Shown one piece after another: positions 35,795 to 44,270 of a stretch of 64,000 nt of DNA (within the stretch, counting starts at the first letter, position 1; each line of letters opens with the position of its first letter). Under the pieces are notes generated by a model. The model was not told the DNA's origin and made no database searches. It saw nothing but the letters and a program-made list of their open reading frames with translations. Where the stretch lies: contig NZ_CP037858.1 of NCBI RefSeq assembly GCF_006974125.1, positions 1,674,001 to 1,738,000 on the forward strand, given 5' to 3'. The stretch comes from Stenotrophomonas maltophilia (GTDB lineage Bacteria; Pseudomonadota; Gammaproteobacteria; Xanthomonadales; Xanthomonadaceae). A program made the translations under genes and the position numbers.

Positions 35795-36427
35795 ATGGCG
35801 ACACTGCGCTGGTACTTCGACTTCGTCTCGCCCTACTCCTACCTCCACTGGCAGAAGCTGAAGCAGTTGCCGCAGTTCGCGCAGATCCAGACCGTGCCGA
35901 TCGCCTTCGGTGCGGTGCTGCATCACCTGGGCAACCTGGGGCCGGCGGAAATCCCCGCCAAACGCCGCTTTGCGTATCGCCACCTGCAGTGGACCGCGCA
36001 GGCCGAGGGCACCCCGATGCGCTTCCCGCCCGGCCATCCGTTCAATCCGTTATCGGCGCTGCGCCTGTGCCTGGCCGCCGGGGCCAGCGCACAGGCAGTG
36101 GACCTGCTGTTCGACTGGATCTGGCGCGATGGCCATGCCGGTGACAGCGCCGAGGCCCTGCGCGAACCGGGGGCGCAGCTGGGCATCGCGGATGTCGCGG
36201 CTGCCATTGCCGATCCGGCGGTGAAGGAGCAGCTGCGGCGCAACACGGAGGCCGCCATCAGCGCGGGCGTGTTCGGGGTCCCGACCCTGGCCATCGACCA
36301 GGAACTGTTCTGGGGCAACGACGCCCATCCCCTGATGGCGGCCGTACTGGCTGATCCGGCCCTGCTGCTGCAGCCCGAATGGCAACGCCTGGACAGCCTG
36401 CCGGTGGCGGTGCAGCGCAATCGCTGA
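35795..36427 (+). CDS. DsbA-fold 2-hydroxychromene-2-carboxylate isomerase family protein
   Basis: The 210-residue protein opens with WYFDFVSPYSYLHW, the GST kappa/HCCA isomerase motif in which Ser replaces the redox cysteine. It ends with GVFGVPTLAIDQELFWGND, the cis-Pro loop. Family members are cytoplasmic glutathione-dependent isomerases of aromatic catabolism, but many have unknown substrates, and no naphthalene-type genes are nearby. It follows the second amidohydrolase by 20 bp, so it is probably in the same operon. Confidence 0.9.
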   Translation: MATLRWYFDFVSPYSYLHWQKLKQLPQFAQIQTVPIAFGAVLHHLGNLGPAEIPAKRRFAYRHLQWTAQAEGTPMRFPPGHPFNPLSALRLCLAAGASAQAVDLLFDWIWRDGHAGDSAEALREPGAQLGIADVAAAIADPAVKEQLRRNTEAAISAGVFGVPTLAIDQELFWGNDAHPLMAAVLADPALLLQPEWQRLDSLPVAVQRNR

Positions 36428-36522
36428 ACAGGACGGGGCGCGTTTCCCTCGCGCGCCCGCCCAGGTTTTGAGATAGTTTTCACATTTCCGAACCTACAAC
36501 CGCCCTGGAGGGGGAGCCGCGG

Positions 36523-37464
36523 ATGCGCATCGGAATCGTCGTCGACTCGGCCTGCGACCTGCCGCAGGACTTCATTGCCGAGCACAACATCGTGCTGCTG
36601 CCGATCACCGTCCGCATCGGCGAAGCCGTGCTGGCCGATCACCGCGATGAGCAGGCCACGCTGAGCTTCCTGCACGCGCACGTGGCCGAGCATGGTGCTG
36701 AAGCGGAAACCATCCCGTTCAGCGTCAACCAGATCCGCGACCTGTTCCTGCAGCAGCTGGTGATCGATTACGACCACGTGTTCTGCATGACCATCACCAA
36801 GACCCGCAGCCCGATCCATGACAACGCGCTGCAGGCCAGCTTCGCCATCCTCAACGACTACAAGCCGGTGCGTCAGGCAGCGGGCTACAACTCGCCGTTC
36901 GCGCTGCGCGTGCTCGACACCCAGAACCTGTTCGCTGCCCAGGCGGTGACCGCGGTGGAAGCCGTGCGCCTGCGCGACAGCAATGCCAGCGTGCAGCAGA
37001 TCCGCGAGCGGCTGGAGGAACTGGCCAGCAACGTGCACGGCTACATGGTCACCCGTGACCTGTACTACATGCGCGCGCGTGCGCGGCACAAGGGCGACCG
37101 CAGTGTCGGCCTGCTCAGCGCCGCCCTGGGCAGCGCGCTGGACATCAAGCCGGTGCTGCATGGCTACCGCGGCGAGACCGGGCCAGTCGCCAAGATCAAG
37201 GGATTCGACAATGCCGTGCAGAAGCTGTTCGCGGTCGTCGGCCAGCGCGTGCGTGCCGGGCTGATGACACCGACGGTGTGCGTCAGCTACGGCGGTGAGC
37301 TGGAAGAGCTGCGCACCCTGCCCGGCTACGCACAGCTGAAAGAGGTCTGCGCCACCCATGGCGTGACCGTGTACGAATCGGTGATGAGCCTGACCGGCAT
37401 GGTCAACGTCGGCAAAGGCGCGGTCACCGTGGGCTTCGCCGATGGGCCGCATCGGTTCGAGTGA
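36523..37464 (+). CDS. DegV family fatty-acid-binding protein
   Basis: The ATG at 36523 has GGAGGGGGAG upstream. The 313 residues begin IGIVVDSACDLPQDFI, the DegV Ser-binding motif, with MTITKTRSPIHDNA and a GYRGETGPVAKIKGFDNAV region. DegV proteins bind a fatty acyl chain, and in Gram-positives hand fatty acids to FakA kinase. No DAK/FakA-like gene is nearby. The ligand is inferred from the family. Confidence 0.9.
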   Translation: MRIGIVVDSACDLPQDFIAEHNIVLLPITVRIGEAVLADHRDEQATLSFLHAHVAEHGAEAETIPFSVNQIRDLFLQQLVIDYDHVFCMTITKTRSPIHDNALQASFAILNDYKPVRQAAGYNSPFALRVLDTQNLFAAQAVTAVEAVRLRDSNASVQQIRERLEELASNVHGYMVTRDLYYMRARARHKGDRSVGLLSAALGSALDIKPVLHGYRGETGPVAKIKGFDNAVQKLFAVVGQRVRAGLMTPTVCVSYGGELEELRTLPGYAQLKEVCATHGVTVYESVMSLTGMVNVGKGAVTVGFADGPHRFE

Positions 37465-37541
37465 GGCCCCATCACGGCGCGAATCTGCACATCGATTCCA
37501 CCGCGGCTGTGCCAGTCTTGCCTCACTTCAAGGAGAACTCC

Positions 37542-37880
37542 ATGCCTGCGCAGTACCACATCAGCCTGCCCGACCCGTCCAAGGCCCGTGGCAATGACCC
37601 TGACCTGTCCTTCCATTCGCAGGGCGCCGCCGGCTTCGCCGAAGAGCTGCAGGACGCTCTGCGCAGCGGCACGCTGTTCGAGCGCTGGAAGGCCAAGCAG
37701 CCCGACCCGGATGCGGTGGAACCGCAGTGGGGCGTGACCGATCCGGACGCCACCGTGACCGGCGAGCAGAAGGACCTGCGCATCAACCTGGTCGCCACCA
37801 CCCGCATCGACAGTGACGTGTTCAAGCAGCGCCTGCGCCTGCTGGCCGGCCACCATTGGGAACTGCGCGACGTGCGTTGA
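37542..37880 (+). CDS. Conserved-looking small soluble protein of unknown function
   Basis: The ATG at 37542 is behind AAGGAGAA at ideal spacing. The 112-residue acidic protein has no signal peptide or membrane segment (SLPDPSKARGNDPDLSFHSQ, GVTDPDATVTGEQKDLRINL). Codon use matches neighbours, and the strong ribosome site argues for a real gene. I recognise no domain. Confidence 0.75.
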   Translation: MPAQYHISLPDPSKARGNDPDLSFHSQGAAGFAEELQDALRSGTLFERWKAKQPDPDAVEPQWGVTDPDATVTGEQKDLRINLVATTRIDSDVFKQRLRLLAGHHWELRDVR

Positions 37881-37892
37881 GGCCCTGCTCTG

Positions 37893-37951
37893 GTAGATGC
37901 CAACCTTGGTTGGCGCTTCAAAAAAGGCCGCCAACCAAGGTTGGCAACTAC
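37893..37951. repeat. Inverted pair of GTAG hairpins
   Basis: GTAGATGCCAACCTTGGTTGGC (37893-37915) and its inverse ending at 37951 flank a short A-rich spacer (TTCAAAAAAGG). They can fold singly or pair together, and probably form the 3' end of the preceding gene's transcript. Confidence 0.75.
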
Positions 37952-37962
37952 TGGGACACGAG

Positions 37963-38027
37963 GTAGTGCCGGCCGCTGGCCGGCATCCACACGCGCCATG
38001 AAAATGCCGGCCAGCGGCCGGCACTAC
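37963..38027. repeat. Inverted pair of SMAG repeats reaching into the efflux gene
   Basis: Copies at 37963-37985 (plus) and 38005-38027 (minus) are nearly perfect inverses of each other. The GTAG of the second supplies the TAG stop codon of the minus-strand outer membrane efflux gene. Confidence 0.85.
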
Positions 38028-39436
38028 CAGCCGCCGCCCAACGCGCGGTACAGCTCCACCCGAGCGATCGCAGCCGTGGCCTGGCTGTTGGCCAGCGCAG
38101 CCTGGTTGTCCAGCGCAATGCGCTGGGTGGTCAGCACGTCCAGCATGTCGACCACGCCGGCCTGGTACTGCCGGCGCGCCGCCCCCAGTGCGGTCTCGCT
38201 CTCATCCACCGCCACGTGCAGCTGCACGGTGCGCTGCTGTTCGGCGGCGTAGCCATCGATGGCATCGTCCACTTCATGCCATGCCTGCAGCACCGTGCGC
38301 TGGAACTGCAGGGACGACTGTTGCTGCTGCAGCTTGCTCAACGCGAGGTTTGCCTTCAGCCTGCCGCCCTGGAAGATCGGCAGGCTGATCGACGGCCCGA
38401 TGCTGAAGCGATGTGCGTTCCAACCATCCAGATCATCGAGCTGCTTGGCCTGGAAGCCCGCGTCGCCGTTCAAGGTGATGCGCGGCAGGAAACTGGCCTT
38501 GGCCACGCCGATGCCGGCCGTTGCGGCATGCAACGCCGCTTCGGCACGACGGATGTCCGGGCGACGCCCGGCCAGTTCGCTGGGCAGCCCCACCGCAACG
38601 GCCGGCAGTGCAGGCCAGTCGCGGCGTGCATTCTGCAGCTGCGCATCCAGTGCCTGCGGAGGCTGCGCCAGCAGGAACGCCAGTGCATTGCGCAGCTGCG
38701 ATTCACGATGCCGCAGTGGCGCGATGCGTGCCTGCAGCGATGCCACCTGCGCGGACGCGCTGGACACCTGCAGCGTGCTGGCCACGCCTTGGCGTTGGCG
38801 CGCTTCGGTCAGGCGCTTGATGTCGAGGGCGATACTGAGGTTGTCCTCGGTAATCGCCAGCAGCTGCCGCGACGCACGCAGCTGCAGGTAATCACGCGCG
38901 GTTTCCGCCAGCAGCGCGATGCGCACTGCATGTGCATCCTCCTCGGCCATCTGCACGCGCGCGTCGGCCGCTTCCACCTGCCGGCGCACGCGGCCCCACA
39001 GGTCCAGCTCCCAGCTCAGGCCGATACCGGCCTGGAACAGCCCGTAGTCATCACGACCGCCGTTGCCGGATGGATCGTTCAAGCCCACCTCGCTGTTGCG
39101 TGCGCGTGCGCCGCTGGCGGTTGCGCTGACGCTGGGCAGACGGTCGGCGGCGGTGATGCCGCGTGCAGCGCGGCTCTGCTGCACGCGGTTGGCCGCCAGC
39201 TGCAGGTCCAGGTTGGCCGCCAGCACCTGGCTGGCCAGCTGGCCCAGCAGCGGATCGTCGAAACCGGCCCACCAGGCCGCGTCCTGGTCGATGGCGTTGC
39301 CGGCGACAGCCTCACCCTGCCAATGGCTGGGCAGTTCCGCCTGCGGGCGTACGAAGTCCGGACCCATCGTGCAGGCAGCCAGGGCCGTACACAGGGTCGC
39401 CGCAACGAAGGTGCGGAATACAGTGACTGCGCTCAT
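38024..39436 (-). CDS. Outer membrane efflux lipoprotein, NodT/OprM type
   Basis: The 470-residue product has a lipoprotein signal (LCTALAACTMGPDFVRP, lipid Cys in LAAC) and the TolC-like repeats of the RND/MFS outer membrane factor family (EADARVQMAEEDAHAVR, IGVAKASFLPRITLNGDAGF). It forms the outer membrane channel of the tripartite pump encoded with the next two genes. Its ATG overlaps the stop of the adaptor gene by 4 bp. The stop codon lies in a SMAG repeat. Confidence 0.94.
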   Translation of the reverse strand: MSAVTVFRTFVAATLCTALAACTMGPDFVRPQAELPSHWQGEAVAGNAIDQDAAWWAGFDDPLLGQLASQVLAANLDLQLAANRVQQSRAARGITAADRLPSVSATASGARARNSEVGLNDPSGNGGRDDYGLFQAGIGLSWELDLWGRVRRQVEAADARVQMAEEDAHAVRIALLAETARDYLQLRASRQLLAITEDNLSIALDIKRLTEARQRQGVASTLQVSSASAQVASLQARIAPLRHRESQLRNALAFLLAQPPQALDAQLQNARRDWPALPAVAVGLPSELAGRRPDIRRAEAALHAATAGIGVAKASFLPRITLNGDAGFQAKQLDDLDGWNAHRFSIGPSISLPIFQGGRLKANLALSKLQQQQSSLQFQRTVLQAWHEVDDAIDGYAAEQQRTVQLHVAVDESETALGAARRQYQAGVVDMLDVLTTQRIALDNQAALANSQATAAIARVELYRALGGGW

Positions 39437-40515
39437 GCACCCTCCCCGCTCTTGTGGCCCGGACTGTGCTGCGCGCTCTGCGCGCGCGCGCGGCTGCCCA
39501 GATCGACACTGGCTTCCACCGACATGCCGGCACGCAGCTGGTCCAGCAGCGGCTGGCCCGGCTCCAGCACGATCTTCACCGGAATGCGCTGCACCACCTT
39601 GGTGAAGTTGCCGGTGGCGTTCTCCGGTGCGACGGCAGCAAAGGTGACGCCGGTGGCCGGTGCAATGCTGTCGATGTGCCCGCGCAGCGGCTTGCCCGGG
39701 AACACGTCCACCTTCAGTTCGACCTGCTGGCCGGCCTGCATGCGGGTCATCTGCGTTTCCTGGAAGTTGGCGACCACGAAGGCACGCTTCAGCGGCACCA
39801 CCGCGGCCACCGGGGTGCCCGGGGTCAGGTAGGCACCCACGCGCACTGCGCGGCGACCGACCATGCCATCGATCGGCGCGCGCAGCACGGTGTGCGACAG
39901 ATCCAGTTCGGCGCGCGCCTGCGCCGCTTCTGCACGCTGCACCGCCGCCTGCGCGGCCTGCACGCCCGCGCTGAGGATGTCGGTGCGCTGGCGTGCGGTC
40001 GACAGCGCGGCCTGGCCCTGCTGCAGATGCGCACTGGCCACGGCCTGCTTCGACTGCGCCTGCTGCGCGTTCTGCACGGTACCGGCGCCGTCACGGGCCA
40101 GTTCGCGGTAGCGCTGCTGGTCGGCACTGGCCAGGGTCAGTTCGGAACGGCTGACATCGACGCTGGCCCTGGCCTGCTCGATCAGCGAGTCCTGCTGGGC
40201 CAGTGCGGCCTGCGCATTGGCCAGCTGTGCACGGGCATTGGCGAGGTCGGCACGGGCCGCCTGCAGGGCGACCTGGTAGTCGCGGTCGTCGATGCGGGCG
40301 AGCACGTCGCCGGCCTTCACCGACTGGTTGTCTTCTACTTCCACGGCACTGACGAAGCCAGGAATCTTCGGCGCCACCAGGGTGTAGTCAGCCACCACGT
40401 ACGCATTGTTGGTGGTCTGGTGGCCGCCATCGCGCAGCAGCAGCCAGGCGCCGATGGCCAGGGCCAGCACGCCCAGGCCCAGGCCGGTGTTGAGAGTGGT
40501 TCGATTGATCGTCAT
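39433..40515 (-). CDS. EmrA/HlyD-type membrane fusion protein
   Basis: The 360-residue protein has one N-terminal membrane helix (LGVLALAIGAWLLL), a split biotinyl-lipoyl domain (YTLVAPKIPGFVSAVEVEDN and SHTVLRAPIDGMVGRRAVRV), a long alpha-helical hairpin rich in Ala/Gln, and a beta-barrel. It links an MFS pump to the outer membrane channel across the periplasm. It lies between the MFS and channel genes in one minus-strand operon. Confidence 0.95.
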   Translation of the reverse strand: MTINRTTLNTGLGLGVLALAIGAWLLLRDGGHQTTNNAYVVADYTLVAPKIPGFVSAVEVEDNQSVKAGDVLARIDDRDYQVALQAARADLANARAQLANAQAALAQQDSLIEQARASVDVSRSELTLASADQQRYRELARDGAGTVQNAQQAQSKQAVASAHLQQGQAALSTARQRTDILSAGVQAAQAAVQRAEAAQARAELDLSHTVLRAPIDGMVGRRAVRVGAYLTPGTPVAAVVPLKRAFVVANFQETQMTRMQAGQQVELKVDVFPGKPLRGHIDSIAPATGVTFAAVAPENATGNFTKVVQRIPVKIVLEPGQPLLDQLRAGMSVEASVDLGSRARAQSAQHSPGHKSGEGA

Positions 40516-40536
40516 GAGGGAATTCCTGCGAAAGGT

Positions 40537-42066
40537 TCAGGCCACGGCACGTGGCGGATGGATGCGGGTGGGCATCCAGGCAATGAGGGGAATGAAGGCC
40601 AGCGCCACCAGTGCGACCACCCAGTACAGGTCGGCCGAGGTCAGCGCCTGTACCTGTGCATGCAGGCGCGCGCCCAGCTGCGGGCCATCGGCCAGCCACG
40701 GTTGCTCGCCAAGGCGGTCGACCAGCACGGTGGAATGGAAATGACGGCGGCCCTGGGCGACGGCATCCAGTACGCCGCTGGCGAGTACTGCAGCGAAACC
40801 CTTGACCGTGTTGAACCACGCCGAGGCGAACGGGCCGTCCTGTGGCGCCAGGCCGCCGGTGGCCAGCATCAGCAGCGGCAGCACCGCCATCGGCTGGGCA
40901 AACACCTGCAGCAGCTGCACCCACAGGAAGTTGTCGCGGATCCAGGCCACGTCCAGGTGCGAGCCCAGCCAGCAGGCCAGCGCCAGCATCGCCAGGCCGG
41001 TGGCCTGCACCCAGCGGCAGTCCACCGCGCGGATGTTCAACAGGGCCGCCACCATCGGCAGCGCGATCACCTGTGGCAGTGCCACCCACAGCAGCATCGG
41101 AGCCGTCTGCAGCGGCCGGTAGCCCTGCACGCTGGCAAGGAAGCCGGACGGGATGGAGATCACCGCCAGCAGCACGAACAGCACGCCGCCCAGCGTCACC
41201 AGCGAGTAGCTGAGGTTGCGGTTGGCCAGCAGCTGCAGCTTGAAGAACGGCAAGGGGTGGAACCATTCATTGATCATGAACAGCACCATCAGGCCGGCAC
41301 CGCCACCGATCATCATCATGATCATCGGCGAGTCGAACCAGTTCAGGCGTGGGCCCTGCACCAGGCCCAGCACCAGCAGCACCAGCGCTGGCAGGCCCAG
41401 CAGCAGGCCAACCGTATCGAACTGGGCGAAGCGTTCGAGTCGCAGCGGGTCCTGCGGCAGGCCCCAGCCGACCATCGCCATGGCAGCCAGGCAATACGGC
41501 ACGATCTGCCAGAACGCCCAGTGCCAGCCCACCTGCTCGACCCAGAATGCAGCCAGTGGCGTGCCCATGCTCGGGCCGAAGGTAGCGGTCAACGCGTAGC
41601 CCGCCAGGCCATACAGCTTGATGCCGGGCGGCAGGAAGCGCAGGGCCACACTCATCAGCAGCGGCGGCAGTGCACCACCGCACAGGCCCTGCAATGCGCG
41701 CAGCAGCAGGAACACCTGCAGGTTAGGGGCAAGCGGGCACAGCACGCCCAGCACCATGAAGCCGCCGATCATCGCCAATGCGAAGCGGCGCAGCGAGAAG
41801 GTGGCGGCGCACCACGGGGCGAAGGCCATCGCGCTGACCGACATCGCGCTGTAGAGGGCGACGATCCAGCTGCCGTCATCGACGCTGAAACCCATCGCGC
41901 CACGGATGTCGGCCAGGGCGACCTTGGTGATGTTCTCGTTGAAGCCCGACACCAGCACCGCCAGCAGCACGCCACACAGGCCGACCAGGACGCGGCGGTC
42001 GAGCCCGGGGGCGGCGGCAGGACGGGGGGCTGCGGCGACCGGGACAGCGGCAGCCGGCGTACTCAT
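40537..42066 (-). CDS. EmrB-type 14-TM MFS drug exporter
   Basis: The start at 42066 (MSTPAAAVPVAAAP) is preferred to 42093. The 509 residues contain about 14 membrane segments, the DHA2 motif region (SGFNENITKVALADIRGAMG), motif C-like GPSMGTPLAAFWVEQVGWHW and long final loop. It would export lipophilic drugs or uncouplers with protons. A LysR gene lies directly upstream on the same strand. In S. maltophilia the known EmrCAB pump is controlled by a MarR protein, so this appears to be a different EmrAB-type system. Confidence 0.93.
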   Translation of the reverse strand: MSTPAAAVPVAAAPRPAAAPGLDRRVLVGLCGVLLAVLVSGFNENITKVALADIRGAMGFSVDDGSWIVALYSAMSVSAMAFAPWCAATFSLRRFALAMIGGFMVLGVLCPLAPNLQVFLLLRALQGLCGGALPPLLMSVALRFLPPGIKLYGLAGYALTATFGPSMGTPLAAFWVEQVGWHWAFWQIVPYCLAAMAMVGWGLPQDPLRLERFAQFDTVGLLLGLPALVLLVLGLVQGPRLNWFDSPMIMMMIGGGAGLMVLFMINEWFHPLPFFKLQLLANRNLSYSLVTLGGVLFVLLAVISIPSGFLASVQGYRPLQTAPMLLWVALPQVIALPMVAALLNIRAVDCRWVQATGLAMLALACWLGSHLDVAWIRDNFLWVQLLQVFAQPMAVLPLLMLATGGLAPQDGPFASAWFNTVKGFAAVLASGVLDAVAQGRRHFHSTVLVDRLGEQPWLADGPQLGARLHAQVQALTSADLYWVVALVALAFIPLIAWMPTRIHPPRAVA

Positions 42067-42219
42067 CGCCGGGCACCGATCCGTGCAGTGCACGGCATGT
42101 TGAGGGTCATTGGAATGCGCTCAGTGAAACTCCGGGGAGCGCAGTCTAGGGAGCCGGTACCCTGTGAAAAATGGCGTCGCCGGCATCCCAGGCGTGCGTC
42201 CGGCGCACGCCTGCCGATG

Positions 42220-43137
42220 TCAGCGGTGAGCGTCCTCGGCGCGCTCGCACATGGTCTTGATCGAGCGGCGCAGCCACTGGTGCGCGGCATCGTTGTCCAG
42301 CCGCGGATGCCAGGCCTGCACGATGGCCGCGGTACGCACCGGGATCGGTAGCGGGAACAGGCGCAACGGCAGGCGCATGCTGACGATCCGCTCCAGCATC
42401 ACGCTTGGCATCTGCGGCAGGATCAGGTCCGATTCGGCCGCCGCGAAGATCGCACCATGGAAGGTCGGGCTGATCAGCGCCACGCGGCGCTGCAGGCCGA
42501 GCGTAGCCAGGTCATCGTCGATCGGCCCACGTGGCAGGCCACGGCGCGACACCGCGATGTGGTCGCACGCGGCAAAGCGCTCGGCACTGATCTCCTCGTC
42601 GAACAGGGGATGGTCCTCGCGCGCGGCGCCCATGAACGAGGTACTGAACAGGTTCTGCACCTTGGTGTCGGGCGCGTGCTTGCCGGCGGTGCTGATGTAC
42701 AGGTCGATCCGGCCCTGCGCCATCGCATCGTCGTCGGTATCGCCTTCGGGCACGAAGCGCAGCACCGCGCGCGGCGCCTGCTGGCGGAACAGTTCACGCA
42801 GGCGTCCGCCGAATCCGCCGATGAAGACATCATTGGCGCGGACATTGAAGGTACGCTCCAGGGTGCGCAGGTCGATCTCGCGACCGGCATTGAAGACGCG
42901 GTGGGCCTGCTCGATCACGTCGCGGACCTGCTCACGCAACTGCAGGGCGCGGGGCGTGGGCGCCAGCCCGCGGCCGGCACGCACCAGCACCGGGTCACCC
43001 AGGGCGGTGCGGATCCGGCCCAGGGTACGGCTCATCGCTGGCGCGCTCAGGTTCATCCGCCGCGCGGCGGCAGCCACGCTGCATTCGTCGATCAGCACAT
43101 CCAGTGCCAGCAACAGGTTCAGGTCCGGCAGGGGCAT
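42220..43137 (-). CDS. LysR-family regulator of the efflux operon
   Basis: The ATG at 43137 has GGAGA at correct spacing; the open frame upstream to 43218 is not needed. The 305-residue protein has the winged HTH (DLNLLLALDVLIDECSVAAA, RMNLSAPAMSRTLGRIR) and a NodD-like effector domain (RFVPEGDTDDDAMAQGRIDL). It lies about 150 bp upstream of the efflux operon in the same orientation rather than divergently, so control of the pump is likely but not proven. Confidence 0.92.
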   Translation of the reverse strand: MPLPDLNLLLALDVLIDECSVAAAARRMNLSAPAMSRTLGRIRTALGDPVLVRAGRGLAPTPRALQLREQVRDVIEQAHRVFNAGREIDLRTLERTFNVRANDVFIGGFGGRLRELFRQQAPRAVLRFVPEGDTDDDAMAQGRIDLYISTAGKHAPDTKVQNLFSTSFMGAAREDHPLFDEEISAERFAACDHIAVSRRGLPRGPIDDDLATLGLQRRVALISPTFHGAIFAAAESDLILPQMPSVMLERIVSMRLPLRLFPLPIPVRTAAIVQAWHPRLDNDAAHQWLRRSIKTMCERAEDAHR

Positions 43138-43293
43138 GACAGTCTCCAGTGGAGCATTCTCCAGTAAGCCGGATGACTCTACGGCACTCCTGGCCTCCAT
43201 GGATTGCGTCTGACGCATTCATTGACTGCCGCGCACGGCATGGGTGCGCGCGATGACATCGGCGACCATCCCCGGCCTGCAAAGGAGACATCC

Positions 43294-43740
43294 ATGTTCA
43301 ATACCCTGCTGGTCGCCCTGGACGGTGGCCCCCAGCACGCGCGCGTGCTGGACCTGGCCGCGGCCATTGCCGGCCCCCGCAGCCGCCTGCACCTGCTGTG
43401 CGTGCTCGATCCCGAATTCGCGCTGGCCGCCGATGCCAGCGAAGCCGACCGCATCGAGTACCCGGAAGCCGCCCGCCAGCGCTCCCGCGCCGAGGCGGTG
43501 CTGGCCGAAGCCCTGGCCGAACTGCGCGAGCGCGGCGTCGATGCCATCGCGCAGATCCCCTCCGGCGACCCCGGCGAAGTCATCAGCGACCAGGCCAGGC
43601 GGCTGAAGTGCGACCTGATCGTGATCGGCCACCGCCACCTGTCCCGGCTGGAACGCCTGTTCGAACCCTCGATCGGGCAATGGACCATCGATCACGCCCC
43701 CTGCCCCGTGCTGGTGGAAACCCGCGACCCACAACCCTAG
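43294..43740 (+). CDS. Universal stress protein (UspA family)
   Basis: The ATG at 43294 has AAAGGAGA. The 148 residues begin MFNTLLVALDGGPQHARVLD and contain the C-terminal IVIGHRHLSRLERLFEPSIG. This is a variant of the ATP-binding G-2x-G-9x-G(S/T) motif, with one Gly replaced, so nucleotide binding is uncertain. The next gene starts 5 bp after the stop. Confidence 0.9.
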   Translation: MFNTLLVALDGGPQHARVLDLAAAIAGPRSRLHLLCVLDPEFALAADASEADRIEYPEAARQRSRAEAVLAEALAELRERGVDAIAQIPSGDPGEVISDQARRLKCDLIVIGHRHLSRLERLFEPSIGQWTIDHAPCPVLVETRDPQP

Positions 43741-43745
43741 CTGCC

Positions 43746-44216
43746 ATGGCCTCCCGTTCCCCCTTGTTTCCCACCCGGGTCAGCTACCGTGCCTTCGGCC
43801 GCCAGTTCGGCCGTGGCGAGCAGGCGCTGCTGGCGGCGATACGCCAGCTGCGTGACCCCGATCTCGTGGCCGATGGACTCGCACAGCTGAGCGGCCTCGG
43901 CCTTGATCCTGAAGGCTGCGACGCGTTCATCAACCTGCTGCCACTGCTGGCCGCGCCCGCGGCACCGATCGACCTGCTGCCCGCCGGCTCTCCCTTCATT
44001 GCCGCCAGCGAACTGGACCTGCTGGTCTGCCTGCTGCGCATCGCCCAGTGGCGGCATGCACGGCCCCGCGAAGACGACACGCTGGCACCACTGCGGCAGC
44101 AGCTGGCACGCTGTGCTGTCGCTGTGCAGGCAGCGAAACTGCCGTTGCGACAGCGATCATTGTCACCTGTCGGGCTGAGGCTGCTCGATCCCACCGGCTG
44201 GCTGCGGCAACGATGA
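43746..44216 (+). CDS. Small protein of unknown function downstream of UspA
   Basis: The 156 residues start 5 bp after the UspA stop and are Leu/Ala-rich and largely helical (QALLAAIRQLRDPDLVADGL, SELDLLVCLLRIAQWRHARP). No domain, signal peptide or membrane segment is recognised. Codon use matches the neighbours, so I treat it as a real operon partner of the stress protein. Confidence 0.7.
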   Translation: MASRSPLFPTRVSYRAFGRQFGRGEQALLAAIRQLRDPDLVADGLAQLSGLGLDPEGCDAFINLLPLLAAPAAPIDLLPAGSPFIAASELDLLVCLLRIAQWRHARPREDDTLAPLRQQLARCAVAVQAAKLPLRQRSLSPVGLRLLDPTGWLRQR

Positions 44217-44270
44217 CCCGGCCACACCGCCCATGTGCAATCACGCACAGGGACCGGGCACCTGGCGCGC

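Noticed and set aside
39454..42351. A 965-codon open frame on the plus strand across the efflux operon
   Set aside because: It is antisense to three recognisable efflux genes and has the His/Gln/Arg-rich composition of a shadow frame.
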